Below are positions 56,598 to 64,000 of a DNA stretch of 64,000 bases, piece by piece (the first letter of the stretch is position 1; each line of letters opens with the position of its first letter). Source of the stretch: JAPPHA01 sp964291635. GTDB lineage: Bacteria > Pseudomonadota > Alphaproteobacteria > Rhodobacterales > Rhodobacteraceae. The position numbers and the translations under genes are program-made. The notes beneath the pieces were generated by a model that saw only the letters and a list, made by a program, of their open reading frames with translations, made no database searches and was not told the DNA's origin. Location of the stretch: NCBI GenBank assembly GCA_964291635.2, contig OZ219903.1:44777-108776 (forward strand). The letters are read 5' to 3'.

Positions 56598-57732
56598 GCT
56601 TAGATTTGAACGAAGGCTCCAAGTCGCACCCTGGCTTGGCCCGAGCCTCCCGATCACGGCGATCTTCGTGGCCCTGTTCGCCGGAGCGCTGATCCTGTGG
56701 GCGACGGGCCGCGATCCCGCCACCGGTTACATCGACATCTTTCAGACCGCATTCACGAAGCCGGGTGCCCTGACGGCGACGGCCTTGTCTGCAACACCGC
56801 TCGTGTTCACTGGTCTCACGGCCTCTCTCGCGTTCCGGATCGGAATCTGGAACATCGGCGGCGATGGTCAACTCATGATCGGCGCTCTCGCGGCTGCAAC
56901 TGCCGGCGTGGCGCTCGGAAACCTCGGTTTATGGATAAGCCTTCCGGCAATGATCCTGGCCGGAGCCGCGGGCGGGGCCCTGTGGGGCCTTGTCCCGGCG
57001 TATTTCCGCGCGCGGTCCGGCACCAACGAAGTTCTGACAACGCTCATGTTGAACTACCTGGCACCGCTTCTCCTGGGCTACCTGATCTTCAGTTCCAAGT
57101 CGTGGTGGCGTGATCTGACCAGCCCCGGTGCCAAGGTATTTCCGCAGGCCAAGTCACTCCCTTTCGAGGCGATTTGGCCCAGTTTGGGAACCGACGTGGT
57201 CATACCGTTCGGGTTTCTGCTCGGAGTTTTCGTGGCTGTCGTGATGCAAATCGTCCTGCATTCAACGAAATACGGTTTCGAAGTGCTGGTGACGGCAGAT
57301 AGCCCATCCGCGGGCAATTACGCCGGAATCCGTACAAAACGGGTGTTCATCACCGTATTCCTGTTGTCGGCCGCGCTTGCGGGAATCGGAGGAGCAAGCC
57401 AGGTTGGGGACTTCACCTACAGGCTTGAACCCCGAACCCTCCAGTTTGCGGCCTACGGTTATACCGGAATCGCCGTTGCGGCGCTTGCCCGCTACAATCC
57501 CATTGCAGTTGTCGTGGGCGCGCTGTTCATCGGTGGCCTGGTCAACGCGAACCTCAGTCTTCAAGGGCCGGAATTGCCACTTGGATTGCTTGGCGTCATC
57601 CAGGGTCTGATCCTCCTGTTCGTGGCGGCCAGTGAAATCAGCGCGCGCTACCGGATCGTGGTGCGGTACAGGAAGAAAGCCGTTCTCATCGCGCCTTTTG
57701 CAAGTGCCGGCAAGCGGGAGACACGACCATGA
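56584..57732 (+). CDS. nucleoside ABC transporter permease (YufP/NupB type)
   Basis: A 382-aa permease with about nine hydrophobic segments. Characteristic blocks are ATALSATPLVFTGLTASLAF, RIGIWNIGGDGQLMIGALAA and RSGTNEVLTTLMLNYLAPLL, then TADSPSAGNYAGIRTKRVFI in the cytoplasmic loop. These match the BPD_transp_2 nucleoside group. The ATG lies 14 bases inside the ATPase gene. Confidence 0.9.
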   Translation: MLPLELRFERRLQVAPWLGPSLPITAIFVALFAGALILWATGRDPATGYIDIFQTAFTKPGALTATALSATPLVFTGLTASLAFRIGIWNIGGDGQLMIGALAAATAGVALGNLGLWISLPAMILAGAAGGALWGLVPAYFRARSGTNEVLTTLMLNYLAPLLLGYLIFSSKSWWRDLTSPGAKVFPQAKSLPFEAIWPSLGTDVVIPFGFLLGVFVAVVMQIVLHSTKYGFEVLVTADSPSAGNYAGIRTKRVFITVFLLSAALAGIGGASQVGDFTYRLEPRTLQFAAYGYTGIAVAALARYNPIAVVVGALFIGGLVNANLSLQGPELPLGLLGVIQGLILLFVAASEISARYRIVVRYRKKAVLIAPFASAGKRETRP

Positions 57733-58682
57733 ATGACCTGATGGTCGTCACGTTGCTGGCGTCCGGCATCCTGTACGGAACGCCGCTCATCATCGCCGGA
57801 ATCGGCGAACTTCTTGCCGAGCGCAGCGGCGTCCTCAACCTCAGCGTCGAGGGCATCATGCTGATGGGGGCGGCAACCGCGTTCTGGACTTCGCAATCGT
57901 TTACTGGCGGTCCGGACTGGCTGGCACTGTCCGCCGCAATACTGGTCGGTGCCGGTGTGGGTGTTCTCGTGGCGCTGATCTTGGCGTTCTCGGTTGTCAC
58001 CATGCAGGCGAACCAGGTCGTGTCCGGCCTGGCATTACTGATATTCTGCGGCCCCCTGGGCCTGTCCAACTACCTGGGAGCCGTGGGAAACCTGCCGTCA
58101 ACGACGGGCCTGCACCGGTTGCCGAAACTCGATCTCCTTGGAATGGGAGATCTCCCGATCGTCGGACCGTTGGTCTTCGACCAGGACTTGCTGGTCTATT
58201 TTTCGTGGGTGCTGGTAATTGGCGTCTGGTTTTACCTGACCAGGACCCGGGCCGGGCTCCATCTGCGCGCCGTTGGAGAGGAGCCGAACGCGGCCGATGC
58301 CATGGGCGTGAATGTCGTGGCGTATCGTTACGTCCACACGTTGATCGGCGGTGCGCTCGCCGGGGTTGCGGGCGCGTATTATTCGCTGATCATATCCGTG
58401 AACTGGGTGAACAATATCACTGCCGGCGCGGGCTGGATCGCCATCGCGCTCGTAATCCTGGCGTTCTGGCGGCCGCTCTTCGTGCTGATCGGCGCTTACC
58501 TGTTCGGGGTCGTGACCAGTCTGGGCTTCACCCTGCAGGCGCTCGGCTACACCTTGCCCGCCGAATTGTTCAGTTCGCTGCCGTATCTCCTGACGCTGCT
58601 CGCGGTCATACTCGCTTCGGGCCGCCTCAGCAGGTTTCATCTCAAGGCGCCGGCGGCATTGGGGTTGCCATTTCGGCGCTGA
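57729..58682 (+). CDS. nucleoside ABC transporter permease (YufQ/NupC type)
   Basis: A 317-aa second permease. Blocks: GTPLIIAGIGELLAERSGVL, NLSVEGIMLMGAATAFWTSQ, MQANQVVSGLALLIFCGPLG, AVGEEPNAADAMGVNVVAYR. The ATG overlaps the previous stop (ATGA). Together with the upstream permease and tandem ATPase it forms a nucleoside importer. Confidence 0.9.
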   Translation: MNDLMVVTLLASGILYGTPLIIAGIGELLAERSGVLNLSVEGIMLMGAATAFWTSQSFTGGPDWLALSAAILVGAGVGVLVALILAFSVVTMQANQVVSGLALLIFCGPLGLSNYLGAVGNLPSTTGLHRLPKLDLLGMGDLPIVGPLVFDQDLLVYFSWVLVIGVWFYLTRTRAGLHLRAVGEEPNAADAMGVNVVAYRYVHTLIGGALAGVAGAYYSLIISVNWVNNITAGAGWIAIALVILAFWRPLFVLIGAYLFGVVTSLGFTLQALGYTLPAELFSSLPYLLTLLAVILASGRLSRFHLKAPAALGLPFRR

Positions 58683-58742
58683 TCCCTGCCGAATCGATCC
58701 TGCGGACGTTCCGGGCGCGGCGCAGATTTTCGGAGGAATGCG

Positions 58743-59750
58743 ATGATGACGAAACTGACACGGGAATTTGTGGAAGGACTTCCAAAGGTCGAGTTGCACG
58801 TGCATGTCGAGGCGTGCATCAGTGGCGACACGATCGAGGAACTTGCTGGCGAACTGGACGTGCCGATGATCCGGCCCAAGTCGGAATTGTTCCGGTACAG
58901 CAGCCTGGCCGAGTTCCTGTCGATATACGAATGGTGGGTTGACCTCCTGAGATCGGAGGAGATCGCCGAGCAGGTCGCATACGTGGCCGCAAGGCAAATG
59001 CATGACGACGGGATCGTCTATGCGGAGGTCTTTACCGGCCCTCGCTACTGGGCGTGGCTGCACGATCACGTGCAGATCGAGGCCCTGTGCCGGGGATTTG
59101 CACGAGCGCACCTGGACGGATTCACCGACTGCTACCTGATCCCGTCGATCAGCCGTGAACAGTCGCCGGAATGGGCGATGGACATGGTCGACTGGATGAT
59201 CGGCGTCGACCGGGTGGTCGGCCTGGGTCTCGACGGCAACGAAGAGGTGTTGGGCCGCACGAGTGAAAAGTTCGCAAGGGTTTTCGAGCGCGCCTCCGAC
59301 CTCGGTTTGGGCCGAAGCGCACACTGCGGCGAATCCTCGGGTCCATGGGGGGTATGGGACGGCCTGAACTTCCTTGACCTCGATCGTATCGACCATGGCG
59401 TTCGTGCGATCGAAGACCCCAAACTCGTGGAGCACCTGGCGGAAAAAAGGGTGCCGTTGACCATCTGCCCGACCTCGAACGTGATCACCGGACTGCACGA
59501 TTCAATTACCGACGGTCCGATCGATGCCCTTTACAGGGCAGGTGTGCCGGTCACGGTCAATTCGGATGATCCGATGGCCATGAACGTTTCGATCAACGAT
59601 GAATTCGGGAACATGGCGGAGGCATTCGATTGGACGACCAGCGATATCCTGGCGGTTCAGGACCACGCGATCGAGGCCGCCTACTGCGATGACGAAAAGA
59701 AGGCGATGCTGCGCAAGCTGCAAGGCGTCTACGCTGCAGATGCCGGGTGA
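58743..59750 (+). CDS. adenosine deaminase-family protein
   Basis: A 335-aa amidohydrolase. Zinc ligands are H19 and H21 in ELHVHVEA (usual form H-x-H), His in SAHCGESS with Glu as proton donor (usual HAGE), then RIDHGVRAIED, TICPTSNV and VNSDDP with the final Asp ligand. The domain order and length match bacterial Add. The HVEA and HCGE variants suggest a diverged specificity (adenosine, or a modified nucleoside or base). GGAGG lies at about 58732-58736. It follows the importer genes, so imported nucleoside is deaminated at once. Confidence 0.85.
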   Translation: MMTKLTREFVEGLPKVELHVHVEACISGDTIEELAGELDVPMIRPKSELFRYSSLAEFLSIYEWWVDLLRSEEIAEQVAYVAARQMHDDGIVYAEVFTGPRYWAWLHDHVQIEALCRGFARAHLDGFTDCYLIPSISREQSPEWAMDMVDWMIGVDRVVGLGLDGNEEVLGRTSEKFARVFERASDLGLGRSAHCGESSGPWGVWDGLNFLDLDRIDHGVRAIEDPKLVEHLAEKRVPLTICPTSNVITGLHDSITDGPIDALYRAGVPVTVNSDDPMAMNVSINDEFGNMAEAFDWTTSDILAVQDHAIEAAYCDDEKKAMLRKLQGVYAADAG

Positions 59751-60147
59751 TGGACTGAACCCGACAAAGCCCTGTACGCCCGCAGACGCAATGTAAAGGA
59801 AACAACCACGGACACCCATATGGCCACGACGGCTTTCGACACCCGCACCGCTGCCCGCAGGCGAAAGGCTGCTCACATTGCAAGAACAGCAAGCTCTACA
59901 GTGCTCCCTGAATTCAGAGTGCAGGTATCGTTGCTATCCTAAATTCCCATCGCTTCCAGCCCATCTGACTGGAAATCACACTGACCCGCAGGACAATTTC
60001 CTGTCATGCTGGTGGAATTCGAGAAAAACCGCTCGACCCCTATTGCCAATGGTCTCCGTGGAGGGATTCCCCACCATTTGTAAAAGGCTCTCGAGCGGGA
60101 TTGTGTACCCGCACTGAGGGGGTTGGATTTGGTGCATGGGAAGCGGA
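59751..60147. other. intergenic stretch after adenosine deaminase, nothing recognised
   Basis: About 400 bases; no motif-bearing frame and no clear terminator. Confidence 0.4.
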
Positions 60148-60699
60148 TCAGCTTCCATGGCGTTGGCTCCGAGTGTTGGGATTGAACATGGTCTGGCTTT
60201 CGAGCATGGCACAGGCAACGGCAAGCAGGCGGTCGGCGACGGAGCGCAGGACTCGGGCATGACCGTGGCCGCGAGTTCGCAGGTTGGCGTATTTGGTTCT
60301 GCTTGCGATGTCGTGCTGGAGGGCGACGTTGGCCCAATGGTAGACGGCGTCCTGGAGGCGGTTGCGAGCGGCCAGACGGCGGACGACGATAACGGCCTTT
60401 CCGAAACGTCGGGTGACGGGGGCGACGCCTGACAGGCAGCGCAGGGCCTGATCGTCTCGCCGTCGCAGAGGATCATGCGCTTCTGCGAGCAGCGTGGCGA
60501 GGACGATCCTGCCGACGCCGGGAAGCGAGCTCAGTATTGCCACGTCACGCTGCCTCTGCTGTCCCGGCATGTCGTCGGCGGATTGGGTCAGCCTAGCGGT
60601 GATACGGTCGATCTCGCGACCGGCACGGGTGAGCTTTGCGGCAACGACCTCGAGATAGGCGACGGCGGCTTCGTGGGTTCCGGCGGTGAGCGTGCGCAC
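60148..60699 (-). pseudogene. IS110-family transposase, C-terminal part
   Basis: The Transposase_20 domain is complete: SLPGVGRIVLATLLAEAHDP, LRCLSGVAPVTRRFGKAVIV, LQDAVYHWANVALQHD, and the Ser-containing end HARVLRSVADRLLAVACAML. The N-terminal DEDD catalytic domain (about 150-200 residues) is missing before 60699. Confidence 0.75.
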
Positions 60700-61406
60700 G
60701 ACAATTGATGATGGGGGTTTTCACGTTTTTTGGTGGAGCCTGGTTAGGTTTGGAGCTTCTGTGGCGAGTCGGGTGGTTCCGGGAACCGGTTCCGTCGATT
60801 TGTATGGGCGGGAACCGGGAACCGGCGAGGATTTTGTGGCGAGCTGGTTGATTGCGGTCCTGTCCGGTTCGCCATGCCAGCCTCCTGTCCTGATGGAGGC
60901 TGATCATCGCACCGTCCTTCACCGGTGTTCCGCTCTCCCGAAAAAGGCTGCTTGGAAAGGAAAACAATCAGATCCACTCACCTGATGCCAAGCGCAAGCG
61001 TCCCCGGATGTCAGCTCCGTTGCCCATGACGCTATCCCCCTCCTTGTCCGTTGTTTCGGGCGCTCGGAACTGGTTGGCCCCACCTATGGTGACAAAAGCG
61101 CCGATCTCTGCGGATGTGCACCGTCCATCGCCGAGAGTGCACGATCCGGCCCATGGACGCGTTCAAGTCCCGCCGGATCCACCTTCATTGCCGTCGGAAC
61201 CCGCAGACGAGGCCAGTTCAGGCTCCGCATCAGGCGGACAAACGGCGCTTCCTCCGGTCGCAGACCATCTCAACGGGTCGTGTGAACAAACCGGAACAAG
61301 AGCGCGTCAATCGAGTGCGTGCACGGAAGCTGAGGGTTACGCACCCCCAAACATCACGTAATTCGAGCAAAATCGCCCGAATCTCCATCAGTTTTTCTGA
61401 ACACTC
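60700..61406. other. stretch between two IS110 fragments, nothing recognised
   Basis: About 700 bases with no recognisable coding motif. It may be an insertion or replacement within a former IS110 element. Confidence 0.35.
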
Positions 61407-61646
61407 TCAGGCAGCAACAACGACGGCAGGTCTGCGGAATGTCTTGACGGTTGGGCCATCGAGGCGTCGCACGCGATGGCGCTTGAGGAGTTTGGTGACG
61501 GTGCAAGCGCGCGGACGCCGGGCCCTGGCGGACGTCGGGGCCAGCTTCCAGAGTTCGCGCACCCAGGTGCGGGTGAGATCGCTTTCGACCTCGAGAAGCT
61601 GCGGATAGTAGCGCCAGAGTTGCTGCCACCTGGCATGGATTTGCAT
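61407..61646 (-). pseudogene. IS110-family transposase, middle fragment
   Basis: WQQLWRYYPQLLEVESDLTR, LWKLAPTSARARRPRACTVT and KLLKRHRVRRLDGPTVKTFR match the region that follows the DEDD domain in IS110 transposases. Neither end is present. It precedes, in gene order, the part found at 60148-60699. Confidence 0.7.
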
Positions 61647-61852
61647 CTTCGAACATTTTCAAATGGCGGCAAGAACAGGTTGTAGCCTTCGCCTGTCGAA
61701 GTTAGGACGATAATCGAAGCGGCTGCCCAGTCAGCCGCGCCAACGCCATTTGGCTGTGCTTCCCAGATTTTCGGTTACTCTTCCCTTGAAACTGCGAACA
61801 ATTCAGACCAGACTGTGTCTGGTCGGAATATATTGTCGAAGGAGCGAGCGCC

Positions 61853-62095
61853 GTGTCGGAAATCGGTGCGTTCGAGGCAAAGACACACCTCCCGCAACTG
61901 CTTAAGCGCGTGGAAGCAGGCGAGCGCTTTGTCATCACCCGGCATAGTCGGCCCGTGGCCGAATTGGTTCCATTCCGATCGCACGATTCCGACAAGGTGC
62001 GAACCGCGATTGAGGCCCTGAAGAGATTTCAGCGAACGCACAGTCTCGACGGGATTCCGATTCGACAACTCATCGAGGAATCCCGCAAGTACTGA
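61853..62095 (+). CDS. Phd/YefM-family antitoxin
   Basis: An 80-aa antitoxin: IGAFEAKTHLPQLLKRVEAG then ERFVITRHSRPVAELVP is the canonical Phd DNA-binding fold. The C-terminal 30 residues (RFQRTHSLDGIPIRQLIEES) would wrap the toxin. GTG start at 61853 with AAGGAG at about 61839-61844. Overlaps the toxin gene by one base. Confidence 0.88.
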   Translation: MSEIGAFEAKTHLPQLLKRVEAGERFVITRHSRPVAELVPFRSHDSDKVRTAIEALKRFQRTHSLDGIPIRQLIEESRKY

Positions 62096-62511
62096 TGGCT
62101 TTCGTTCTCGATTGCTCGGTGACCATGGCCTGGGTGTTTTCGGATGAGGCCTCAGAGGCAACCGCCAGATTACGTGATTCGCTCATCAATAGCCGCGCAT
62201 TTGTCCCATCCCTTTGGCCGGTTGAAGTAGGCACTGCACTCCTCGTTGCAACACGCCGAGGCTGTGTCCGTGCCGTGGAGTGGCCGGAAATCTTTGCTAG
62301 CATCGACGCCCTACCCATCGAGATCGAGCCGGTGTCAACGGTGCGCATGTGGGGGGAGGCTCTTGCACTCGCTGATCGGCACAGCCTGTCGGTCTACGAT
62401 GCCGCCTACCTTGAACTCGCACATCGCATGCGGCTGCCGCTTGCCACGTTGGATAAGGCACTCGCCACGGCCGCGCAGGCCGCGGGTGTCGAGACACCCG
62501 CCACGCCGTAG
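62095..62511 (+). CDS. vapC: VapC-type PIN-domain RNase toxin
   Basis: A 138-aa PIN protein. All four acidic residues are in place: D6 (VLDCSVTMAW), E44 (WPVEVGTALL), D102 (VYDAAYLELA) and D120 (LATLDKAL). It is intact and so is its Phd-type partner, unlike most TA modules in this window. The ATG overlaps the antitoxin stop. Confidence 0.88.
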   Translation: MAFVLDCSVTMAWVFSDEASEATARLRDSLINSRAFVPSLWPVEVGTALLVATRRGCVRAVEWPEIFASIDALPIEIEPVSTVRMWGEALALADRHSLSVYDAAYLELAHRMRLPLATLDKALATAAQAAGVETPATP

Positions 62512-63062
62512 GCGGGGAGTACCTTCGGTAGCCGACCAACCAAAAACCTGTAGTTCCGGTTATTTCCAAATGCTGGGCCGCTGTATTCAAATAGTGTCCT
62601 TGCTTTTTGTTTATGGGTACGCAATGCTTCTGCTGGGTCAATTGTGGATGATCCGCCAGGTCGCCATGTTTCCACCGAATCCTGCAGAACTGCGGTTGCA
62701 CCACCAGTCAGTTTTGCCAATGTACTCTCAAGATTCGAAACGCGATCTTCAACTGTTGCCACGTCAGCCACTCCCCATGAAATGAACGTTCGTCCTGCCC
62801 GGAACGCATTCTGAAGGATGCGTATGTTTCATCGAGGGCCTTGCTTGGCCGAGCGGATTTGGTGGAGAGGGCGCAGCAGGGTTTCGGATTCGTCGGTCGT
62901 GCGAGGGATTCAGAGCGCAACTCATGCCGGTTTCTTACGCGCAACATGAAAAACTATGCGCCAGATCACTTGCGCCCAGGATCGCAAGGTGCGCCTAAAC
63001 CACCCATCTTGCGCCTAAAGCCGAACACGCAATCTGGGAGGGTGACTTGGCAAGGAGCAGTC
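62512..63062. other. intergenic stretch with possible small remnant on minus strand
   Basis: About 550 bases. On the minus strand near 62640-62790 there is a short helical piece (VEDRVSNLESTLAKL) that could be a coiled-coil protein remnant. The ribosome site AAGGAG of the Fic gene is at 63053-63058. Confidence 0.35.
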
Positions 63063-64000
63063 ATGAAGAGAAGCTTCGAGCAATCGACAGACGTGGTGCG
63101 ACGACAACCCGAGGGAATGACCGCACCGCAGATAGCAGATGCATTAGGCGCTGGCCCGCCACGCCGAACCCTGCAGTATCGTTTGAAGGCGCTGGTCGAC
63201 GACGAGCGACTGATAAGGGACGGATATGGCCGTTGGGCCCGGTACCGCTTGCCGGAAGCGGTGCGCGTGTCGCCTGGAGCGGTGTCCCTCGGACCTCTCC
63301 CCGCCAGTATGGGGCTCACTGACATAATTCCGCTTTCCCAGGCAAGTGAAGAAATCAGGGACTACGTCAGGCAGCCCGTGGAAGCGCGCGAACCGGTCGG
63401 CTACGGCCGGTGCTTCCTTGATCGCTATCGTCCCAACTAGAGTTACTATCTCTCCGAACCGGAGCGGGTGGAGCTGCTTGAGTACGGCATGACAGAATCA
63501 GTCAGGCAACCTGCCGGCACCTACGCGAAGAAGGCGTTGAACCGGTTATTGGTCGACCAGTCGTGGAACTCGAGCCGCCTGGAGGGAAACACCTATTCAC
63601 TGCTCGATGCCACGCACCTGATTGAATTCGGTGAGGAGGCGGAAGGCAAGAACCGGCTGGAAACCTAGATGATTCTGAACCACAAGGACGCCATCGAGAT
63701 TCTGGTGGATGGCGCGGAAAACATCGGTTTCAACCGTCATACCATTCTCAATCTGCACGCCGCCTTGGCCGACAACCTTCTGGCCGATCCCGCGGCGCCG
63801 GGAAGGCTCCGGCGTATGGGCGTGGGGATTCAGAGTTCGGTCTTTCATCCCCTGGAGGTGCCGCAACTCATCGAAGAGTGCTTCGACCAGATTCTGGCCA
63901 AGGCCTCTCTGATTGAGAATCCATTCGAGCAGGCTTTTTTCGCGATGGTGCAACTTCCCTATCTGCAGCCGTTCGACGACGTGAACAAGCGGGTATCCAG
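63063..64000 (+). pseudogene. Fic-family AMP-transferase gene with two amber codons (continues past window)
   Basis: The frame starts at ATG 63063 (MKRSFEQSTDVVRRQPEGMT), with a winged-helix-like segment (TAPQIADALGAGPPRRTLQY). It meets TAG at 63438-63440, continues SYYLSEPERVELLEYGMTES and the inhibitory motif SSRLEGNTYSLLDA (S-x-x-x-E-G-N), meets TAG at 63666-63668, and continues MILNHKDAIEILVDG up to the Fic motif region QPFDDVNKRVS at the window edge (usual H-P-F-x-D-x-N-K-R; the His is Gln here). Both ambers sit where relatives tend to have Gln or Glu. Loss of His would also abolish AMPylation. Confidence 0.75.

Noticed and set aside
63438..63668. Reading the two TAG codons of the Fic gene as pyrrolysine
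   Set aside because: An MttB homologue is present in the window, but it has no in-frame TAG, no pylTSBCD genes are seen, and many neighbouring genes carry other stop codons (TAA, TGA), so ordinary decay is the simpler reading.

Overview
The window looks like a chromosomal segment of a GC-rich alphaproteobacterium of the Rhodospirillales/Rhizobiales type. This is inferred from codon use, from dense solute-transporter operons with 1-4 bp gene overlaps, and from the protein families present (BMP-type nucleoside ABC importer, DMGDH/GcvT fusion, non-Pyl-type MttB homologue, IclR-SMP-30 fusion). No rRNA, complete tRNA or CRISPR array is visible. Species cannot be named from the sequence alone.

Layout. 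1-584: end of a Gfo/Idh/MocA oxidoreductase. 805-1696: a small HEPN-type gene behind a frameshifted partner. 2270-9869: a seven-gene peptide-type ABC operon carrying an AspA/AstE deacylase and a class III aminotransferase between the permease and ATPase genes. 9.9-27 kb: an accessory zone packed with toxin-antitoxin or defence remnants and mobile DNA. It holds a XRE-ImmA/PIN pair, a decayed HTH-antitoxin/DUF4258 pair, an IS701-like transposon carrying an adenine methylase, an IS5-family element, resolvase and Tn3 fragments, a HigBA pair with a damaged toxin, an AbiE type IV pair, and an ISAs1/DUF4338 element that splits the AbiE control region. 27.0-36.9 kb: a clean sugar-acid uptake and catabolism cluster. 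37-40 kb: remnants (IS630, amine oxidase, small orphan genes). 39.9-44.9 kb: a LysR-controlled methylamine/betaine-type demethylation pair. 45-52 kb: a second graveyard (Tn3 N-terminus, DUF3800 and nuclease pseudogenes, second HigBA, integrase tail) with an intact M48 lipoprotein and one unrecognised intact gene. 52.4-59.8 kb: a GntR regulator, a Rieske oxygenase, a nucleoside ABC importer (ATPase and two permeases) and adenosine deaminase. 60-64 kb: IS110 fragments, an intact Phd/VapC pair and a Fic gene with two amber codons that runs off the window.

How genes work together. Four metabolic islands each join uptake or regulation to catabolism: peptide-like N-acyl compounds (deacylate, then transaminate); a sugar or sugar acid (oxidise, open the lactone, dehydrate, cleave by aldolase); quaternary or tertiary methylated amines (corrinoid-type methyl transfer plus flavin/folate demethylation); and purine nucleosides (import, Rieske oxidation or demethylation, deamination). 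Between the islands lie TA modules and transposons. Many of these are broken by single nonsense codons or short frameshifts, which points to recent and continuing decay.
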